DNA of 64,000 bases from G963674835 sp963674835 (GCA_963674835.2 CAXXKC010000001.1:1240001-1304000); one strand, 5' to 3'; positions 18,325 to 27,722 are shown, counted from the stretch's first letter. A program made the numbers and translations. The notes: generated by a model from the letters alone, not told the origin.

Positions 18325-19698
18325 ATGGCCACAACACCGAGCCCGACGTCCCAGCCCGTCGAAGAGAATCAGTACGATTCTCTATCCGACAAGCTGGTTG
18401 CAACCGGTGTTGATGAACTCATTACCGGCCGCACACTCCGCTTCCCTATCTACGGCGACAAAGGAGAGCTGCTCCTGGCCGAGGGCATGACCATTACGCC
18501 CGAGTTCGCCCGGCGCCTCAAGCAGCGCGCCATTGCTTCCGTCAAAGTGCACGGCGACGACCTGGCGCAAGTCACGCTCGGCACCGATCAGGACTCGGCC
18601 GCCCATGGCATGGCGTTGGACGAGGCGATCGCAAGCCAAATCGATTCGATCATCGACGACGGCCTCCTCTTCGTCAACAACTCCGAAGCCGCGGTCCTCT
18701 CCCAGATGACCTGGCACGGAACGACGACCTACAATCGGCAGAAATACCTCGACCGGATCAACCGCAACAAGGAAACGAGCGTCTTCGTCGACAACCTCAT
18801 GCGCAACGCCCTGCAGGGACGGCAGGTCGATTGCGGCGAGGTCAGCCGCCTCACGGCCGCGTTTCTCAACGACATCACCGGCGATGTCGATGGCACCCTC
18901 GCCTCGGCGCTTGACACCATCCGTCACAACCCCATCGCCGATCACTCCCTCAAGGCAACGCTTCTCGCCATGGCCATGGGAGTCGAGCTCGGCTTCGACG
19001 CACCAAACGTGCGCATGCTCGGACTCACCGGGCTCGTCCACGACTGGGGTATGGCACACGTCCCTCGCGAAATCCTCGAGGCCCGCCACTGGCTCACCGA
19101 GGACGAATACTACGAGATCAAGAAGCATCCTATCTACACCATGCGGCTGCTGGAGAAGATGTGTGGCGTCCCCACCGTCGTCCCCCTCATCGCCTACCAG
19201 GTGCACGAACGGCCCAACGGCAGCGGGTACCCGCACGGATGCACCGGAGAGCGGACTCACCTCATGGCCAAGATACTCGGCGTCGCCGATGCCTACTGCG
19301 CCATGGTCACGCCGCGTCCCTTCCGCCCTCCCTTGATCCCGCACTCCGCCATCGAATGCCTGCTTCGCCATGCCGCCACCGGAAACTACGACGCGCACGC
19401 GGTCCGGGCTCTGCTCAAGGTCCAATCGCTCTTCGCCATCGGCAGCCACGTCGCGCTCAGCGATGGTAGCGTAGCCCGAGTCCTTCGCAGCAACGGCGAC
19501 AAGTATGCCCACCCCATCGTGCGTGTCATCCGCGACAGCCAGATGAACCCCGTCCCCGACGACAGCGAAGCCGCCATCGTCGACCTCGCGGCCGACGGCC
19601 TGGAAGTCGTCCAGGCCTTGCCCGCCCCCGGCAGCGGCGCCGTCCGGCTCACTTCCGAGATCTTCTGTATGGGAGCCCGCCTCAACTGTCCCCAGTGA
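18325..19698 (+). CDS. HD-GYP domain protein (putative c-di-GMP phosphodiesterase)
   Basis: 457 residues. The N-terminal 120 residues are an undefined domain seen ahead of many HD-GYP modules. The catalytic part (about 180-370) has the H-D-W-G variant of H-D-I-G, I-K-K-H-P, H-E-R-P-N-G-S-G-Y-P and a D-A-Y-C-A-M segment. The metal-binding HD and GYP signatures are intact, so hydrolysis of cyclic di-GMP is likely. It is followed by a 90-residue C-terminal PilZ-like or SH3-like tail of uncertain type. Embedded between cheW and cheR, so it may tie second-messenger turnover to the taxis array. Confidence 0.85.
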   Translation: MATTPSPTSQPVEENQYDSLSDKLVATGVDELITGRTLRFPIYGDKGELLLAEGMTITPEFARRLKQRAIASVKVHGDDLAQVTLGTDQDSAAHGMALDEAIASQIDSIIDDGLLFVNNSEAAVLSQMTWHGTTTYNRQKYLDRINRNKETSVFVDNLMRNALQGRQVDCGEVSRLTAAFLNDITGDVDGTLASALDTIRHNPIADHSLKATLLAMAMGVELGFDAPNVRMLGLTGLVHDWGMAHVPREILEARHWLTEDEYYEIKKHPIYTMRLLEKMCGVPTVVPLIAYQVHERPNGSGYPHGCTGERTHLMAKILGVADAYCAMVTPRPFRPPLIPHSAIECLLRHAATGNYDAHAVRALLKVQSLFAIGSHVALSDGSVARVLRSNGDKYAHPIVRVIRDSQMNPVPDDSEAAIVDLAADGLEVVQALPAPGSGAVRLTSEIFCMGARLNCPQ

Positions 19699-19752
19699 GC
19701 CTACCCGCCTGCACCGCATCTGCATCCCCGCCGCTGCCCAAAGGAAACAACC

Positions 19753-19932
19753 ATGTCGCGACCGACTATCAAGACAACTGCCGATCTTCAACGGGAGCTG
19801 AACCGCCTCCGCATGAGGATCGATCTCCTGCCGCCAGAACAACGGCCCCATCTCTACGAATTGGCCGACACCATCCTCGTCGAACATCGTCGCTTGACCG
19901 CCCAAGGAGATTGCCAACATGACGCGAAGTGA
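19753..19932 (+). CDS. 59-residue small protein overlapping cheR
   Basis: The ATG at 19753 is preceded by AAGGAAAC; the TGA is at 19930-19932, 14 bases inside the cheR start. The product is hydrophilic and mostly helical (T-A-D-L-Q-R-E-L-N-R-L-R-M-R-I-D-L-L-P-P-E-Q-R-P, then L-Y-E-L-A-D-T-I-L-V-E-H-R-R-L), with a central Pro-Pro turn, like a two-helix hairpin. Family not recognised. Position and overlap suggest translational coupling to cheR. Reality is supported by the ribosome-binding site and its fit between stop and start of neighbours; no homology evidence is available. Confidence 0.65.
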   Translation: MSRPTIKTTADLQRELNRLRMRIDLLPPEQRPHLYELADTILVEHRRLTAQGDCQHDAK

Positions 19933-20803
19933 CACGGCGGCCGCAATCGTCTCCATCCCTCCGGTCGTCCCTCTCGCCGAGGTGACCGACGAACAGCTGG
20001 CCCAATACGCCGCACTCGTCTATCGGCGCACCGGCATTCGTATTCCGCCGCAGAAAAAGACCCTCCTGTCCAACCGCGTCCGCCGGCGACTTCGCGAGAC
20101 GGGCATCGAAAGCTTCGAGGCCTACTACCACCATCTCACCAAGCTGCACCCGCGCGATCCCGAGTGGGACGCGTTTCTCCAGGAAATCACTACCCACGAA
20201 ACTTATCTCTTTCGCGACGAAGGCCAGTGGCGGTGGTTCCGTGAACAATTCCTGTCGCAGATCGCCAGCGAGGCCCGCTCCGGCGGCCGGCGCCGCTCGC
20301 TCAGCATCTGGTCGGCAGCCTGTAGCACCGGCGACGAAGCCTACACGGCCGCCTGTTGCATCGCCGCCAGCCTGCCCAACTACCAGCAGTGGCAGATCCA
20401 GATCCTCGGCACCGATATCGGCTGCGGCGCCGTCGAACAGGCCAACCATGCCGTCTTCGGCGAGCGCGCCATGAAATTCGTGCCCGATTCCTTCAAGAGC
20501 CGCTACTTCACGCAAACCGGCACTGCCAACGTCTGGCAGCCGCGACCCGCGCTCAGCCAGATGGTCACCTTCCGCCAGCACAACCTGCTCGACCCTCTCC
20601 GCAATCGGCCCTTCGACCTCGTCTTTCTCAAGAACGTACTCATTTATTTCACTCCCGAATCCAAGAAGCGCGTCGTCGAAAACGTGTGCACGGTCATCCG
20701 GCCGGGCGGACTGCTCGTCGCCGGTCCCACCGAAGGAATCTCCGACCTGCTCAAGGATTACGCCCACCCGCAGCCCTGGTTGTACCAGCGGCCCCAGCAA
20801 TAA
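19919..20803 (+). CDS. cheR: Chemoreceptor methyltransferase CheR
   Basis: 294 residues. Methylates receptor glutamates using S-adenosylmethionine. The N-terminal helical domain (about 20-95) includes I-P-P-Q-K-K-T-L-L-S-N-R-V-R-R-R-L. The catalytic domain shows E-I-T-T-H-E-T-Y-L-F-R-D (substrate and SAM contacts), I-W-S-A-A-C-S-T-G-D-E-A-Y-T (SAM-binding G-E/D motif), I-L-G-T-D-I (acidic ribose-binding residue), L-V-F-L-K-N-V-L-I-Y-F and the C-terminal G-G-L-L-V-A-G-P-T-E. AAGGAG lies nine bases upstream of the ATG. Pairs with cheB for adaptation. Confidence 0.96.
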   Translation: MTRSDTAAAIVSIPPVVPLAEVTDEQLAQYAALVYRRTGIRIPPQKKTLLSNRVRRRLRETGIESFEAYYHHLTKLHPRDPEWDAFLQEITTHETYLFRDEGQWRWFREQFLSQIASEARSGGRRRSLSIWSAACSTGDEAYTAACCIAASLPNYQQWQIQILGTDIGCGAVEQANHAVFGERAMKFVPDSFKSRYFTQTGTANVWQPRPALSQMVTFRQHNLLDPLRNRPFDLVFLKNVLIYFTPESKKRVVENVCTVIRPGGLLVAGPTEGISDLLKDYAHPQPWLYQRPQQ

Positions 20804-20815
20804 ACGGATGCAGCC

Positions 20816-23653
20816 ATGACGGACCCGATCGCAAACAACTCCGACGATCTCCTCGACAGTCTCCTCGGCGACTTCCTCGACGAGTCCGATGAATTACTGG
20901 CGCAACTGAACGACAACCTCCTTCAGTTGGACCAATGGGTGCGATCCCTCGACCATCGCCACGACCAAACCTGCGATGCCGACCTGCTCAACGAGATGTT
21001 CCGGGCTGCACACACCCTCAAGGGGTTGTCGGCCATGCTCGGGCTGACCGACATCAACACCCTGACCCACAAGATCGAGAACGTCTTCGACGCCGCGCGC
21101 AACCAGCAGCTCACCGTAAATGTCGACGTCGTCGATCTCGTCTTCCTCGGCGTCGACCAACTCACTGCACTCGTCGGACTCCTCAAGGATCCCGAGGCGC
21201 CGCCCGTCGACTGCGACGGCGTCCTTACCGGCATCCGCCAACTGCTCTCCTCGGCCAACGCCGAGCGACCGGCCGCATCTCAGGCAAGCGCCGAGTCCTT
21301 GATCGACGAGGTCCTCGCTTCCGAAACCCTTGCATCCCAGGCAGTAGCCCCCTCCGAATCCACCTCGCCCGATCCCTTGGACGGCGTGCAGGACGAAGAC
21401 GAGATTGTCGAGCGATACCTTTCCATCTTCATCGACGAAACCGAAGCCGCCTTGGACGAGCTCAGCGACACGCTCCTCGCCTTCGAAGGCGCTGGCGGCC
21501 CTACCGAACTCAAACAACTGCTGGTCATCTCGCACAAGATCAAGGGATCGGCGGCCTCGATCGGCCTGAACCGCGCCGCCAAGCTGGCGCACCTCATGGA
21601 GGACCTCCTGCAGCACCTCGTCGAGACCGACGGCTCCCTCTCGCGCGAGGCAACCGACGCCCTGCTCGGTTGCACCGACGCGTTCCACCACTTCGTCGTC
21701 CAGCTGCGAGCAGGCGGCCCGCGCATCGACCGATTCGCCGACGCGGCGCGAAAACTCCTCGCCAGCGACTCGCCATCTATCCAGACCTATGTCGGCGAAG
21801 TCCACTTCGAGCCCGATCTGCCCGCCGCCGGACTCAAGGCCTTGCTCATCCGCGAGAAGCTCGCCAGGCTGGGCAATGTCTGCTCCTGCCATCCGTCCAC
21901 CGAGACCCTCGAAAACATCGACCGTCTCGACAGCTTCCACTTCCGAGTCGCTTCCAGCGAACCCCTCGAACGAATCTTCGAGCAAACACGCGTCGCCGGC
22001 GTGCACAACGTCACCGTCCAACCCGCCGCCGAACCGTCACCCACACCGCCTGCGGCCTCCACCCCGACCCAACCAACTCCCGCCGAGGCATCCCCATCCG
22101 AACAGCAGGCGTCGGAAGACACCACCGCCAACGACCACCAGCCCGACGAACCCACCACGCCCCAGGCCCAACCGGTGCCGCCAGCGCACCCGACGCCCTC
22201 CGACGGCCCCAATCAAAGTTCCAAGCCACCCGCAGCGGAAAGCCTGGGCCGGCCCACCGAAACCGTCCGCGTCGACATCGAGCGCCTCGACGATCTCATG
22301 AACCTCGCCGGCCAGTTGGTCATCAACAAGGCCCAGTTCTCGCGGATCGGCGAGCGTCTGAAGGCCACCGTCAGCGATCGGCAATTGCTCCCCTCGCTCA
22401 ACCATGCCTTCGGCGAACTCGACAAGATCTCTGCCACCCTCGGCGCCGATGCCGACAACCGCCAGTTTCAAGGGCAGTTCCAGCAGGTCCACGAACAGGT
22501 CCGCCGCATTCACGCCGACCTCGAAGCCGTCCAACGCGAAGTGCAATCCCTCGGCCACGCCCGCAGCGCTGTCAAGGACCTGCTCGAGACGATTCACCAG
22601 TTCGACCGCGTCAGCAACGCCGTCCAGCAAGCCGTCATGGACACCCGCATGGTCCCCATCGGGCCGCTATTCACCCGCTTCAACCGCGTCGTCCGCGACA
22701 TCGCCCGCGAAAACGGCAAAGACATCCGCCTCGTCATCCAGGGCGAAAAGACCGAGTTGGACAAACGCATGATCGACGAGCTGTCCGATCCGCTCATCCA
22801 CCTCGTGCGCAACTCGGCCGATCACGGCATCGAGCTGCCCGACGTCCGCGAGCGATCCGGCAAGCCCCGCCAGGGCACCGTCACCCTCGACGCCTGCCAC
22901 CGTGGGAACAGCATTCTCATCCGCATCACCGACGACGGCCGCGGACTCGATTCCGATCGCATCCTTCGCAAGTGCCTCGATAAGGGCATCCTCACCGAGG
23001 CCGACGCCGAGAAAATGACCGCTCGCCAGATTCACCAGATGATCTGGGTGCCCGGCATGAGCACGGCCGAGAAGATCACCGGCGTCTCTGGCCGCGGAAT
23101 GGGCATGGATATCGTCAAGTCCAAGATCGAAGGCCTCAACGGCGTCGTCGACATTGAGACCGTTCCCGGCCGCGGAACGACCATGACCATCAAGCTTCCG
23201 GTCACACTGGCCATCCTGCCGTCGCTCATGGTCGATATCGCCGGCGATGTCTTCGCCATGCCCATGGAAGCAGTCACCGAAATCGTCAGCGTCGACGATA
23301 GCTGCCTCTCCACCGTCCACGGGCGTCAGATGGCCGCCGTCCGCGGACGCGTCGTCTCGCTCGTTCGACTCTCCGATGTCCTCACCTTCCACGATCCCAA
23401 CCGATGCCCCGTCGGCTCCCGCACCCAACAGACCACCTTGGTCATCGTCGGTGAGCCCGGCCAGGAAGTCGGTCTGGCCGTCGACCGCGTCATCGGCGAG
23501 GAAGACATCGTCATCAAGTCCATCGCCGAGAACTACAAGAACATCCCGGGTATCGCCGGCGCCAGCATCCTCGGCGATGGTCGCGTCTCGCTCATTCTCG
23601 ATGTCGTGTCCTTGATCGAAATGATCGCCAAGGCCGCCCCGGCAACCTGCTGA
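20816..23653 (+). CDS. cheA: Chemotaxis histidine kinase CheA with two HPt domains
   Basis: 945 residues. Two HPt domains: His66 in A-A-H-T-L-K-G and His240 in S-H-K-I-K-G. Residues about 325-400 look like a P2-type response-regulator docking domain. A Pro/Thr/Ala-rich linker (about 400-475) follows. P3 dimerisation starts near 485 with V-R-V-D-I-E-R-L-D-D-L-M-N-L-A-G. The ATPase has N box H-L-V-R-N-S-A-D-H-G, D-D-G-R-G-L-D and G-R-G-M-G-M-D. The C-terminal CheW-like domain (about 800-940) couples to receptors. Twelve bases separate it from cheR. Dual HPt domains allow more than one phosphoryl group per monomer or different targets, for instance CheY and CheB. Confidence 0.96.
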   Translation: MTDPIANNSDDLLDSLLGDFLDESDELLAQLNDNLLQLDQWVRSLDHRHDQTCDADLLNEMFRAAHTLKGLSAMLGLTDINTLTHKIENVFDAARNQQLTVNVDVVDLVFLGVDQLTALVGLLKDPEAPPVDCDGVLTGIRQLLSSANAERPAASQASAESLIDEVLASETLASQAVAPSESTSPDPLDGVQDEDEIVERYLSIFIDETEAALDELSDTLLAFEGAGGPTELKQLLVISHKIKGSAASIGLNRAAKLAHLMEDLLQHLVETDGSLSREATDALLGCTDAFHHFVVQLRAGGPRIDRFADAARKLLASDSPSIQTYVGEVHFEPDLPAAGLKALLIREKLARLGNVCSCHPSTETLENIDRLDSFHFRVASSEPLERIFEQTRVAGVHNVTVQPAAEPSPTPPAASTPTQPTPAEASPSEQQASEDTTANDHQPDEPTTPQAQPVPPAHPTPSDGPNQSSKPPAAESLGRPTETVRVDIERLDDLMNLAGQLVINKAQFSRIGERLKATVSDRQLLPSLNHAFGELDKISATLGADADNRQFQGQFQQVHEQVRRIHADLEAVQREVQSLGHARSAVKDLLETIHQFDRVSNAVQQAVMDTRMVPIGPLFTRFNRVVRDIARENGKDIRLVIQGEKTELDKRMIDELSDPLIHLVRNSADHGIELPDVRERSGKPRQGTVTLDACHRGNSILIRITDDGRGLDSDRILRKCLDKGILTEADAEKMTARQIHQMIWVPGMSTAEKITGVSGRGMGMDIVKSKIEGLNGVVDIETVPGRGTTMTIKLPVTLAILPSLMVDIAGDVFAMPMEAVTEIVSVDDSCLSTVHGRQMAAVRGRVVSLVRLSDVLTFHDPNRCPVGSRTQQTTLVIVGEPGQEVGLAVDRVIGEEDIVIKSIAENYKNIPGIAGASILGDGRVSLILDVVSLIEMIAKAAPATC

Positions 23654-23664
23654 AAGAGAGAACC

Positions 23665-24282
23665 ATGAACACAACCCGACATCCCAACGTCCCGGCACTC
23701 AGCGTCCTGCACGAACTGTTCGCATCGGCCACGCACGACGCATCCGCTGCCATGTGCCGCTGGACCAACGACCTCATCACCGTCACCCTCGACGAGGTCC
23801 GACATATCCCACTCGAAGACATGGCCGCCGAGCTCGGTATCAGCGACGAATTCGCCACCATGGTCGTCCTGACCCTCGACGGCAATGTCGGCGGAAACCT
23901 CGTTCTCGTCTTCGACGACCTGGGCGGGCGGCAACTCGCCGCGTCCCTCCTCGGCCGCGAAGTCGGCACCGATCCCGAGTGGAGCGATCTCGAAAAGTCG
24001 GCCCTCACCGAAACCGGCAATATCCTCGGTTGCGCCTACGTCAACGCGATCGCTCGCCTCGTCGGCATCGAGTTGTCCCCCTCCGCACCCTATTTCATCC
24101 AGGATTTCGGCGCCAGCGTGCTCCAACAGGCCGTAATGACGCAGGCCCTCACCAGCGATACCTTATTGCTCTGCGACATCGGCTTCCACCGGGAGGGCGA
24201 GGACCTCGACTGGCGCGTCGTCTTCGTTCCCACGCGTCAAATGCAGGAAGCCATGCAGCGTTCCCTCCACACCACCTGCTGA
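23665..24282 (+). CDS. cheC: CheC-family CheY-phosphate phosphatase
   Basis: 205 residues. The CheC/CheX/FliY phosphatase signature is clear once: L-E-K-S-A-L-T-E-T-G-N-I-L-G, with the catalytic Glu and Asn spaced as in the family (E-x-x-N), followed by N-A-I-A-R-L. The first pseudo-repeat, around residues 30-60, is degenerate, so only one active site is evident. It starts 12 bases after cheA. CheC normally forms a complex with CheD, whose gene is next. Confidence 0.88.
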   Translation: MNTTRHPNVPALSVLHELFASATHDASAAMCRWTNDLITVTLDEVRHIPLEDMAAELGISDEFATMVVLTLDGNVGGNLVLVFDDLGGRQLAASLLGREVGTDPEWSDLEKSALTETGNILGCAYVNAIARLVGIELSPSAPYFIQDFGASVLQQAVMTQALTSDTLLLCDIGFHREGEDLDWRVVFVPTRQMQEAMQRSLHTTC

Positions 24283-24327
24283 GCAACGTTTGAATTCATC
24301 GACCGCAAATATCCGGGACATCTCACA

Positions 24328-24819
24328 ATGACTACGCTGGCAATGAGCAATACGACGCAAGACACGCTCGTCGGGATGGGCCAAATCGTCGTGGCCCACA
24401 CCCCGATGCGAATGAAGGCCATCCTCGGCTCCTGCATCGGTCTGGCCATCTTCCACCCCAGACTCATGACGGCCGCCCTGGCGCACATCGTGCTCCCCGA
24501 ATCCGCCGGTCGCAACGGCGCCCCAGGCAAGTTCGCCGACACGGCCATCCCCGAAATGCTCAAGCTCATCCGCGAACTTGGCACGCCCACGCACGGCCTC
24601 GTCGCTAAGTTCGCCGGAGGCGGCAATATGTTCGGCGGCTCCGGCCCCCTGCAAATCGGCGACGCCAACGCCAAGGCGGTCACCGCGGCCCTCAAGCAAC
24701 TCGGCATCCGCGTCGCCGGAGAAGATGTTGGCGGAACCAAGGGCCGCCGCATCGTCTTCGACTCTGCCACCTGCACATTGACGGTCGAGCGAGCCGGACA
24801 TGCGACCCAAACGCTCTAG
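24328..24819 (+). CDS. cheD: Chemoreceptor glutamine deamidase CheD
   Basis: 163 residues. Deamidates receptor glutamines and binds CheC. The catalytic Cys36 is in the G-S-C-I-G motif and His53 in A-L-A-H-I-V-L-P. Also L-V-A-K-F-A-G-G-G-N-M-F, I-G-D-A-N, and the T-K-G-R-R segment typical of the family. The TAG stop (24817-24819) is also the left edge of repeat copy 4, which separates the gene from cheY. Confidence 0.95.
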   Translation: MTTLAMSNTTQDTLVGMGQIVVAHTPMRMKAILGSCIGLAIFHPRLMTAALAHIVLPESAGRNGAPGKFADTAIPEMLKLIRELGTPTHGLVAKFAGGGNMFGGSGPLQIGDANAKAVTAALKQLGIRVAGEDVGGTKGRRIVFDSATCTLTVERAGHATQTL

Positions 24820-24913
24820 AACGCATTCGGCGTAATCGTAGCGTGCATTTCGCTTTCCCCAACCGTAGAAACACGCCGCCGCAAACGCCTCAGTCAAGTG
24901 CGACACGCACTAG
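24816..24913 (+). repeat. Dispersed ~97-bp imperfect palindrome, copy 4
   Basis: CTAG at the left edge (including the cheD stop codon) and CTAG at the right edge. Interior is as in the other copies, with AACCGTAGAAACACGCCGCC in the middle. Confidence 0.92.
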
Positions 24914-25060
24914 CCAGCCTCGCATGCCCCACGACCGATCCCATCGAGAACCACACTTCGAGAAACCCCGTCGAAAACTGCACATCCATCGCTCAACGGT
25001 TGACCGCCCCCGTTTCAGCCCCATACGCCATCCCGTTGTGCGAATCAGGAGACTCGGACC

Positions 25061-25462
25061 ATGAAGCGAACCCTGCTTGTCACCGACGACGCCATGATCA
25101 TCCGCGAGATCATCAAGGACACCGCGACTAGCGCCGGATGGACCGTGGTAGGCGAAGCCTGCAACGGACAGGAAGCCATCGACCGCTACCGCGACCTCCA
25201 TCCCGACGCCGTGACCCTCGATCTGGTCATGCCCGAGCACGACGGACTCCACGCCCTGCGCGGAATCATCGACCTCGATCCCCAGGCCAAGGTCGTCGTC
25301 ATCAGTGCCTTGGAGCAGCGCGGAGTGCTCACCACCGCCTTCAAAGTCGGCGCGTCCGATTTCGTCCCAAAACCCTTCGACCGACAGAGCCTGCAAACCA
25401 CCCTCGAGCGTTTGGTCCCAAAGAACTCCTCCTCAAGTCCCCAGGCCGTTCCGGCAACCTGA
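25061..25462 (+). CDS. cheY: Chemotaxis response regulator CheY
   Basis: 133-residue single receiver domain. Acidic pair Asp9-Asp10, phospho-acceptor Asp54 in T-L-D-L-V-M-P, a Ser at the switch position in V-I-S-A-L, and Lys104 in V-P-K-P-F-D. No output domain, and a short disordered Ser-rich C-terminus. It is the likely phosphoryl acceptor of CheA and substrate of CheC. The gene stands 147 bases beyond repeat copy 4, so it could have its own promoter. No flagellar genes are in this window, so the motor it addresses is unknown. Confidence 0.92.
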   Translation: MKRTLLVTDDAMIIREIIKDTATSAGWTVVGEACNGQEAIDRYRDLHPDAVTLDLVMPEHDGLHALRGIIDLDPQAKVVVISALEQRGVLTTAFKVGASDFVPKPFDRQSLQTTLERLVPKNSSSSPQAVPAT

Positions 25463-25504
25463 GCCGGCAGCCTCAACACGCCCAAGGCGCACGGAGAGGA
25501 TCGC

Positions 25505-25918
25505 ATGTTCCAAGCCAAGGACATCATGACCACGCAACTCGTGACCGTCGGCACCGACGAGACCATCGACGCTGCCATCGACCTGATGCTCGAACATCAC
25601 ATCAGCGGCCTGCCCGTGCTCGATCCGCAAGGGCACCCCGTCGGCGTCGTTTCCGAATTCGATCTCCTCGAACTCGTCTGCGAAGGGCAGGGGGGCGACG
25701 CTCAGGTCCGCGACTACATGTCTCCCGAATTCTTCACCGTTACTGCCGACGACACCTGGGTGACCATCGCCGACACGATGCGATCGAAGCACGTCCGCCG
25801 TCTCCCCGTCATGCAGGATGGCGCACTGGTCGGCATCGTCTCCTGTCGCGACCTGGTCCATGCCGTCCGCGACGCGCGCCAGCACCTTCGGCAAACCCTC
25901 GCACACCGGACCGGCTAG
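25505..25918 (+). CDS. CBS-domain pair protein
   Basis: 137 residues made of two CBS motifs: A-K-D-I-M-T-T-Q-L-V-T-V ... G-L-P-V-L-D and V-R-D-Y-M-S-P-E-F-F-T-V ... R-R-L-P-V-M, each with the terminal G-I/V-V-S segment. Such pairs bind adenosine nucleotides (AMP, ATP) and act as energy sensors. GGAGAGG precedes the ATG. It ends the plus-strand che locus, 42 bases after cheY, and could feed an energy signal to the array, but that is inference. Confidence 0.9.
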   Translation: MFQAKDIMTTQLVTVGTDETIDAAIDLMLEHHISGLPVLDPQGHPVGVVSEFDLLELVCEGQGGDAQVRDYMSPEFFTVTADDTWVTIADTMRSKHVRRLPVMQDGALVGIVSCRDLVHAVRDARQHLRQTLAHRTG

Positions 25919-25956
25919 TTCCGCGCTCCTGCCGGCGTCCCACCGCCCCTCCTTCG

Positions 25957-27618
25957 TCACCCGCCGGGCGCAAGGATCGTCTCCAGGTCCTGCTCCGGCG
26001 TCGTAATCGGCGCGATGTTGAACTTCTCCACCAGCACCCTCAGTGCTGCTGGCGCGACGAATGCCGGCAACACCGGCCCCAGGCGGATGTTCTTGATGCC
26101 CAGGTGCAGCAGCGTCAGCAGAATGGCCACCGCCTTCTGCTCGTACCAGCTCAGAATCATCGACAACGGCAGGTCGTTCACGCCGCACCCGAACGCGTCC
26201 GCCAACGCCGATGCGATCTTGATCGCCGAGTACGCGTCGTTGCATTGCCCCACGTCCAATAGCCGCGGAATCCCGCCGATCTCGCCGAAATCCAGCCGAT
26301 TGAACCGATACTTTCCGCACGCCAGCGTCAGGATCACGCAATCCTCCGGAACCTTCTCGGCAAATTCCGTGTAGTAATTGCGGCTCGGGTGGCGCCCGTC
26401 GCAGCCGCCGACCAAGAAGAAGTGCCGGATCGCTCCCTGCTTGACGCCCTCGATGACCTTGTCGGCCACACCCAGCACGGCTGCGTGCCCGAACCCGGTG
26501 AGGATTCGCTTCTCGGGGCCGTCCTCCGCGAAACCCTCGGCGGCCAGGGCGGCTTCGATGACCGGCCCGAAATCGCGGTCGGGCCCGATGTGCCGCACTC
26601 CCGGCCACGCAACCAACCCCGTCGTGAAAATGCGGTCGATATATACCTCGCGCGGCTTCTGGATGCAGTTCGTCGTCATCAGAATCGCACCGGGAAAAGC
26701 CTCGAACTCCGCCCGCTGGTCCTGCCAGGCGCCCCCATAGTTTCCCACCAGGTGCGAGTACTTCTTCAGCCCCGGATACGCAAGCGCCGGAAGCATCTCA
26801 CCGTGTGTGTAGATGTTCACACCCCGGCCCTCGGTCTGCTTCAACAGTTCCTCCAAGTCCTTCAGATCGTGGCCGGATACCAGGATAGCCTTCCCTTTCA
26901 CCGGCGTGATACGAACGGCCGTCGGTTCCGGATCCCCATAGGCCCCGGTGTTCGCCGTGTCCAACAGCTCCATCACCTTTAGGTTTAGCTCGCCGATCTT
27001 CATCGCCCAGCCCAGCAGCTGTTCGACGGTCGGGTTCTCGTGCGTCAGGAAGTCCAGCCCCTCGTGAAACGTCGCATAGACCTCCGCATCTTCCTTGCCC
27101 AGAATCAGCGCGTGGTCGGCGTACGCGGCCGTCCCCTTCAGCCCGTACAGCACCAACTCCTGCAGGCCGGTGATATCGTCGCCAAGCACTTCTTTTCGCG
27201 CCGCAATCCCGACCTCGCCCCCTTGGCGCACGAGTTGGTCCCGATCCGCCCCGGGCTGCCATGCCGCCGGGCCGTCGAGAATCTCGGCCGTCTGGCCTGC
27301 CCCGGCGCAGGCCGATTCATACAATTGTCTAGCGCGGTCCCGGATCGTTGCCGCTCGCCGCAGCCACTGTTCCAGCCGCTCCGGATCGAACGTCACGTTG
27401 GTCACCGTGGCGAAAAGCGCTTCGACCACGAACCGATCCACGTCCACCTCCCGTGCCCCGAGCTTCGCGGCCCGGTGCGCGTACATGGCGATCCCTTTCG
27501 TCGCATATACCAAAAGGTCCTGCAGCGTCGCGGTCGTCGCGTCCTTGCCGCAAATGCCGGCCAACGTGCAACCGGTTCCCTTGTTCGTCTCTTCGCACTG
27601 ATAGCAATACATGCTCAT
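25957..27618 (-). CDS. hcp: Hybrid cluster protein (hydroxylamine reductase / NO-derived stress)
   Basis: 553 residues. Contains a [4Fe-4S] (or [2Fe-2S]) and a hybrid Fe-S-O cluster; known activities are hydroxylamine reduction, nitric oxide reduction and protein S-nitrosylation. The N-terminal cluster ligands are Cys5, Cys8, Cys17 and Cys23 (CX2CX8CX5C). The hybrid-cluster region has G-G-C-D-G-R, L-A-C-G-K-Y-R and D-V-G-Q-C-N-D-A-Y. The ATG at 27618 was chosen because GGAGG lies five bases before it; an in-frame ATG four codons upstream overlaps that site. Divergent from a ferredoxin gene, with two FNR-like boxes between. Confidence 0.95.
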   Translation of the reverse strand: MSMYCYQCEETNKGTGCTLAGICGKDATTATLQDLLVYATKGIAMYAHRAAKLGAREVDVDRFVVEALFATVTNVTFDPERLEQWLRRAATIRDRARQLYESACAGAGQTAEILDGPAAWQPGADRDQLVRQGGEVGIAARKEVLGDDITGLQELVLYGLKGTAAYADHALILGKEDAEVYATFHEGLDFLTHENPTVEQLLGWAMKIGELNLKVMELLDTANTGAYGDPEPTAVRITPVKGKAILVSGHDLKDLEELLKQTEGRGVNIYTHGEMLPALAYPGLKKYSHLVGNYGGAWQDQRAEFEAFPGAILMTTNCIQKPREVYIDRIFTTGLVAWPGVRHIGPDRDFGPVIEAALAAEGFAEDGPEKRILTGFGHAAVLGVADKVIEGVKQGAIRHFFLVGGCDGRHPSRNYYTEFAEKVPEDCVILTLACGKYRFNRLDFGEIGGIPRLLDVGQCNDAYSAIKIASALADAFGCGVNDLPLSMILSWYEQKAVAILLTLLHLGIKNIRLGPVLPAFVAPAALRVLVEKFNIAPITTPEQDLETILAPGG

Positions 27619-27722
27619 GAGTTCCTCCAATCGTTCAGGTCGGCATCGCCAGCGATGGTCCAGAAATGTTCCCGTCGGTTCGCTCCGATAGTGAAGTATC
27701 GCCGGCGCGCCGTCCGGCGTCC

